From an uncultured Clostridia bacterium (GTDB lineage: Bacteria > Bacillota > Clostridia > Oscillospirales > Ruminococcaceae): 8,413 nt of DNA. The stretch covers positions 1-8,413 of the forward strand of contig CAMWLH010000075.1 of assembly GCA_947175045.1 (NCBI GenBank), read 5' to 3'. Position numbers and translations under genes: made by a program. Shown here piece by piece: positions 5,757 to 8,413 of this stretch (position 1 is its first letter; each line of letters begins with the position of its first letter). The notes beneath the pieces are model-generated. The model ran no database searches. It was given only the letters and a program-made list of their open reading frames with translations, and was not told the DNA's origin.

Positions 5757-7826
5757 TTATGGTTCTTTCCGTGGTAAAAAATAATCTTCCAAGGAATTGC
5801 CAAAAGAAGCAGAAAACTGCGATTCAATTTCCTCAAGGATTTCGCTGACAATTTTAGGATTTTCATCATCCAACTCAATATATGCAATACATTCTAAACA
5901 GTTCTTCTGCAGTTGTGTTATTTGCACAATAAGATTACTGCAATCGTACACAATGATTTGACCAGAATTATCATATAGCAGTATGCGCATTCCATCGTGA
6001 CATTTTTTTTCAGTGTTTTGAGGTATTCCAATAGAATTTCTTTTAGTGTTTTTGTAGAATAGGAACGATTGTATTTTCCCTTTATCCTGAAATTTTTGTA
6101 AAACCTCATCAATAATAGCGGAAATTGATGATTCGGAAGGAAATATTCGTTGAAATGTTTCAGTATCGCATTGTGATATTAGTTGTCTGACGGAAGGTGA
6201 TATTCTATGGAGAGAATCTACAGCGTCGCAATCAGGTTTGTCTAATTTACGATTTAGTTTACTAGTCTCTTTATTCGTTAAATTATCAAGTTCTTTCTTT
6301 TTTTCCACAAAAACTTGAGATATAATTCTATTAATATCTCTCTGTTGCTTAAATAGAGCAAAATAATGCTTGTGGTTCAAAAGAAACTCCTCTAAATATT
6401 TCAAAATCGTTTTATTATTTTCAGTCAATTCCGAACTATAGGACTTTTCATTTAAGCAGACTAATGTATGATACAGATGAGAAACCAATACTGAGTCATT
6501 CCACTGAATAATACTTATATCTAATGGGTTTATTGTAGATTTTAAATTTAGCCATAAGTCCGCAATTCCTTCACAAAGGACTTCCTCATCATCAGAAGCC
6601 GAGAGGTAGTCTTCGGCTAATAAAAAAATCAAATTCTGTAAGATTACTGCCGTCTTAAGTGAACGATGATGAAAATTAATACGCGAAAAAATCTTGTAGC
6701 GATTAAGCATCATATCTGCTATGTCATCTGCCATTTTCTGAGGAAATGCAATTAAAAAATGAGAATTATACTTTACCATCATACAAGAATTAACAATACG
6801 AGTATATGGAATTTTTCCCCATGTGGTTCCAGAATTACAGCTGTCCCTAACTATATAATCCATGCGATCTGCATCCACTACCCCATCAATTATACGATGT
6901 AAAGAAACAAAAAAAACATCCACATCATATAGCATAGCAAAAGCTACCTCTGATACACAAACACTATAAACAAGTATATCAAAAGCTTTACGTTTTTCTA
7001 ATTGGGTTTCAAATATTGATTTAAAATAAGTCTCTAACGCTGCATGGAACATAGTTATTCCAACCTTTTCATGCAACTCACCGCCTTTAGAAGACTTGTC
7101 ACCTTTAGTTATGTACTTTAAATTTTCCAATTCCTTATTATCTGCATATGGTTTCAGACACTCAACAAGTTCTTCCTTTTTTGCATCATCAAACTCATTT
7201 GAACCATCTTGACATTTGTTATATAGGTCAATTAAAACTGATTCCATTATATGGCTAAATGGTGGATGACCAACATCATGAAAAAGAGCGACTAGCCGCA
7301 CCGCTTCCAAGATGCACTGATATGTAAATTTCTGGATTTGAGTTTCATCAGAAAATGACGGGAAATAATGCTCCAGGGCAACGTCCTTGATGTAATCAAA
7401 TGTAAATCCGTTCATAAATGACTCTAAATCTTTTATATTTTGCTTTGAAGGCGGGAAACATCCTCTAATTTTACCACTTTGACCAGCGCAATACGATGGA
7501 ATATGCCCTTTGCAAAATTCGGAAATTATTAAATTGATTTTTTCTTTTGAAACTTTAAAGAAATCTTTTTTAACTTTTTCCTCGGCATTTGTTATTGCAG
7601 AGAAAAACATATCCCCAGCAAGATGCATTGTTCCGATTGAATGCTCATATCTTTTGGTTCTGTTGCAAGGAAAAGTCAAATAAACCGTTGAACTTTGATA
7701 CACGTCGTGAAGTCTATAAAAAAACGGTGTAGCCATCATCACAGATTCAAAAGCACTGACAGGGATACTTTGATGTATCGTATCAGTAATTAACCGAATT
7801 TTCTTTTTCTCTAATTCCTTAGACAT
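5757..7826 (-). CDS. HD-domain phosphohydrolase, SAMHD1/COG1078-like
   Basis: A 689-residue HD-superfamily enzyme. The motif series matches the SAMHD1/COG1078 group: RYEHSIG (R59, H62), ALFHDVGHPPFSH (H183, D184), LHEKVG (H252, matching the catalytic-acid His of SAMHD1) and DADRMDY..RD (D320, D328). H62, H183, D184 and D320 should bind the catalytic metal. Relatives hydrolyse dNTPs to nucleosides and triphosphate or cleave other nucleotides; the substrate here is unknown. Two features depart from the simple family: H62 and H183 are 121 residues apart, against about 39 in SAMHD1, leaving room for an insertion of about 80 residues with C105, H108, C113 and C123; and a C-terminal extension (about 400-689) is unrecognised. 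I chose the ATG at 7826 because GGAG lies 9 bases upstream; an in-frame ATG at 7841 adds five residues but has no visible ribosome site. It is the first gene of the minus-strand island, with a strong promoter candidate 130 bases upstream. AT-rich, unlike carB. Confidence 0.93.
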   Translation of the reverse strand: MSKELEKKKIRLITDTIHQSIPVSAFESVMMATPFFYRLHDVYQSSTVYLTFPCNRTKRYEHSIGTMHLAGDMFFSAITNAEEKVKKDFFKVSKEKINLIISEFCKGHIPSYCAGQSGKIRGCFPPSKQNIKDLESFMNGFTFDYIKDVALEHYFPSFSDETQIQKFTYQCILEAVRLVALFHDVGHPPFSHIMESVLIDLYNKCQDGSNEFDDAKKEELVECLKPYADNKELENLKYITKGDKSSKGGELHEKVGITMFHAALETYFKSIFETQLEKRKAFDILVYSVCVSEVAFAMLYDVDVFFVSLHRIIDGVVDADRMDYIVRDSCNSGTTWGKIPYTRIVNSCMMVKYNSHFLIAFPQKMADDIADMMLNRYKIFSRINFHHRSLKTAVILQNLIFLLAEDYLSASDDEEVLCEGIADLWLNLKSTINPLDISIIQWNDSVLVSHLYHTLVCLNEKSYSSELTENNKTILKYLEEFLLNHKHYFALFKQQRDINRIISQVFVEKKKELDNLTNKETSKLNRKLDKPDCDAVDSLHRISPSVRQLISQCDTETFQRIFPSESSISAIIDEVLQKFQDKGKIQSFLFYKNTKRNSIGIPQNTEKKCHDGMRILLYDNSGQIIVYDCSNLIVQITQLQKNCLECIAYIELDDENPKIVSEILEEIESQFSASFGNSLEDYFLPRKEP

Positions 7827-7835
7827 ATTTAAGTA

Positions 7836-7839
7836 CTCC
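7836..7839 (-). promoter_or_regulatory. Ribosome site selecting the HD gene start
   Basis: GGAG on the minus strand, 9 bases before the ATG at 7826. It overlaps the alternative upstream ATG (7841-7839), which has no purine-rich site of its own; this favours the shorter protein. Confidence 0.55.
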
Positions 7840-7918
7840 ATTCTATATGATATACACTCACTTTGCTGAGTAAATCATATAATCACAACACTTTAATAAA
7901 TTTTTCGCTAACCCGTAA

Positions 7919-7935
7919 GATAATATACAATTATC
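7919..7935. promoter_or_regulatory. Inverted repeat in HD gene leader
   Basis: GATAAT (7919-7924) and ATTATC (7930-7935) form a 6-bp-arm inverted repeat with a 5-base spacer, about 20-37 bases after the predicted transcription start of the HD gene. The placement would suit a repressor operator; there is no direct evidence for binding. Confidence 0.3.
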
Positions 7936-7962
7936 CTCTGTTGAACAAATTTACTTACATAT

Positions 7963-7991
7963 ATTATAGTATACTTTGGACTATTTTTCAA
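7963..7991 (-). promoter_or_regulatory. Promoter of the HD gene / island
   Basis: On the minus strand TTGAAA (7991-7986) and a perfect TATAAT (7968-7963) are separated by exactly 17 bases, a near-consensus housekeeping-sigma promoter. The predicted start near 7956 gives a leader of about 130 bases before the HD gene ATG at 7826. Confidence 0.72.
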
Positions 7992-8009
7992 TCCCCTTTT
8001 TGCGCGTTT

Positions 8010-8040
8010 TGCGTGAATGGCAATATTCCTGCGTGAATGG
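8010..8040. repeat. Tandem 11-bp direct repeats upstream of HD promoter
   Basis: TGCGTGAATGG occurs at 8010-8020 and 8030-8040, a 20-base period of about two helical turns. Relative to the predicted HD transcription start the copies sit at about -55 to -65 and -75 to -85, where an activator or other dimeric regulator could bind on one DNA face. They lie at the transition from the AT-rich island to GC-rich core sequence. Confidence 0.55.
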
Positions 8041-8145
8041 TAACAAAATCTATTTTTTGGACAAAAATCGACACTGCCGCTTGTGCAATTTTACATAAGC
8101 TTGACACGGAATTTATCCTATCCCCGCTCCTATGTACGACCTGAT

Positions 8146-8184
8146 AGACAAAGACGGACGTTCTACAACCGTCCGTCTTTGTCT
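8146..8184 (-). terminator. Terminator hairpin of acidic-tail gene
   Basis: A perfect 15-bp stem, AGACAAAGACGGACG (8146-8160) with its complement (8170-8184), encloses a 9-base loop. Read on the minus strand the GC-rich core is followed by TTTGTCT, a short interrupted U-tract. It follows 20 bases after the TAG at 8205-8207, which supports that TAG, not the TAA at 8352, as the ancestral gene end. Confidence 0.75.
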
Positions 8185-8204
8185 GCAAGCCGCTTTTCCT
8201 TCCT

Positions 8205-8351
8205 CTACATCCCCATTGCCATACCCACGCCCTCGTCTTGATCCTCATCGAGTTCTTCGTCCTCATCCGCATCCTCGGCTTCAAAATCATCCGAAAAATC
8301 GGTGCTTTTCTGTTCCTCGGGTTGTTCCTCTACCTCATCGGGAACCGCCTC
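8205..8351 (-). pseudogene. In-frame acidic tail beyond a TAA stop
   Basis: Directly after the TAA at 8354-8352, the same frame stays open for 48 codons to a TAG at 8207-8205. The encoded peptide runs from EAVPDEVEEQPEEQ through a Glu/Asp-rich stretch to DEGVGMAMGM. The acidic character and GC-rich codons continue smoothly from those before the TAA, and a terminator hairpin follows the TAG. This looks like the original C-terminus of the upstream gene, now separated by a nonsense codon (TAA is one change from GAA, a fitting Glu codon). Readthrough or a sequence error are alternatives. No independent start with a ribosome site was seen. Confidence 0.6.
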
Positions 8352-8413
8352 TTAAGCGATCACAGCGGCTGTTTTTTCGTGTTCTTCACCTTTCTCGGTT
8401 ACTTCCTCGGCAT
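8352..8413 (-). CDS. C-terminal end of an acidic-tailed protein, partial
   Basis: A minus-strand gene enters from beyond the right edge. Only its last 19 complete codons before the TAA are visible, beginning AEEVTEKGEEHEK and ending TAAVIA: lysine- and glutamate-rich, typical of a disordered, charged tail. The parent cannot be named from this piece; several core proteins carry acidic tails. The codons are GC-rich like carB, unlike the island. See 8205-8351 for the evidence that the reading frame originally ran further. Confidence 0.5.
   Translation of the reverse strand, partial: AEEVTEKGEEHEKTAAVIA

Noticed and set aside
3365..8005. TTTTTGCGC at 3365-3373 and 7997-8005 as possible direct repeats bounding the island.
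   Set aside because: Nine low-complexity bases are too short, and no integrase or tRNA target is nearby.
7988..8290. A 100-codon minus-strand open frame at the right edge.
   Set aside because: It runs out of phase through the acidic-tail codons, the terminator hairpin and the upstream repeats; no ribosome site and arginine-rich composition typical of a shadow frame.

Overview
The window looks like a low-GC Gram-positive (Bacillota, probably clostridial) chromosome, judged from the CarB sequence type, AGGAGG-like ribosome sites and compact intrinsic terminators; the genus cannot be fixed from sequence alone. Base composition splits it in three: a GC-rich core block (carB, 119-3340), a strongly AT-rich island of three genes all on the minus strand (about 3430-8100), and a GC-rich block again at the right edge (about 8130-8413).

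Left block: carB encodes the complete large subunit of carbamoyl-phosphate synthase and is closed by a strong intrinsic terminator (3392-3429). A second, perfectly paired 14-bp hairpin (3462-3494) lies between carB and the convergent island and can serve the island's minus-strand transcripts.

Island, in transcription order: (1) an HD-domain phosphohydrolase of the SAMHD1/COG1078 type (5757-7826) with a near-consensus promoter, tandem 11-bp repeats upstream of that promoter and a long leader; (2) a 95-residue protein of unknown function (5381-5668) with its own plausible promoter and an excellent ribosome site; (3) a 452-residue protein (3594-4952) with an N-terminal CxxC..CxxC zinc ribbon, a HEPN-type RNAIGH (Rx4H) motif and a C-terminal SEC-C zinc motif. 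A nucleotide-metabolising HD enzyme next to a putative HEPN ribonuclease, in a compositionally foreign cassette between core genes, suggests an anti-phage or toxin-type system. This is inference; no phage or defence gene of certain identity is present.

Between genes 2 and 3 lies a 300-bp non-autonomous mobile-element-like unit (5071-5370) with TGTC...GACA termini and 16/18-matching terminal inverted repeats. It is flanked by GG on both sides and then by further pieces of the same termini, giving two perfect 26-bp direct repeats at a 302-bp spacing, each reading as right end-GG-left end. This resembles the abutted-end junctions made by insertion sequences that transpose through circles or tandem dimers. 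Its right end carries an extended -10 promoter directed toward the zinc-ribbon/HEPN gene.

Right block: the 3' end of a minus-strand gene with an acidic C-terminal tail enters from outside the window. It meets an in-frame TAA at 8352-8354, yet 48 further in-frame, highly acidic codons follow before a TAG and a 15-bp-stem terminator. This suggests a recent nonsense change, readthrough or a sequence error. The stretch 8041-8145 holds nothing I can identify.
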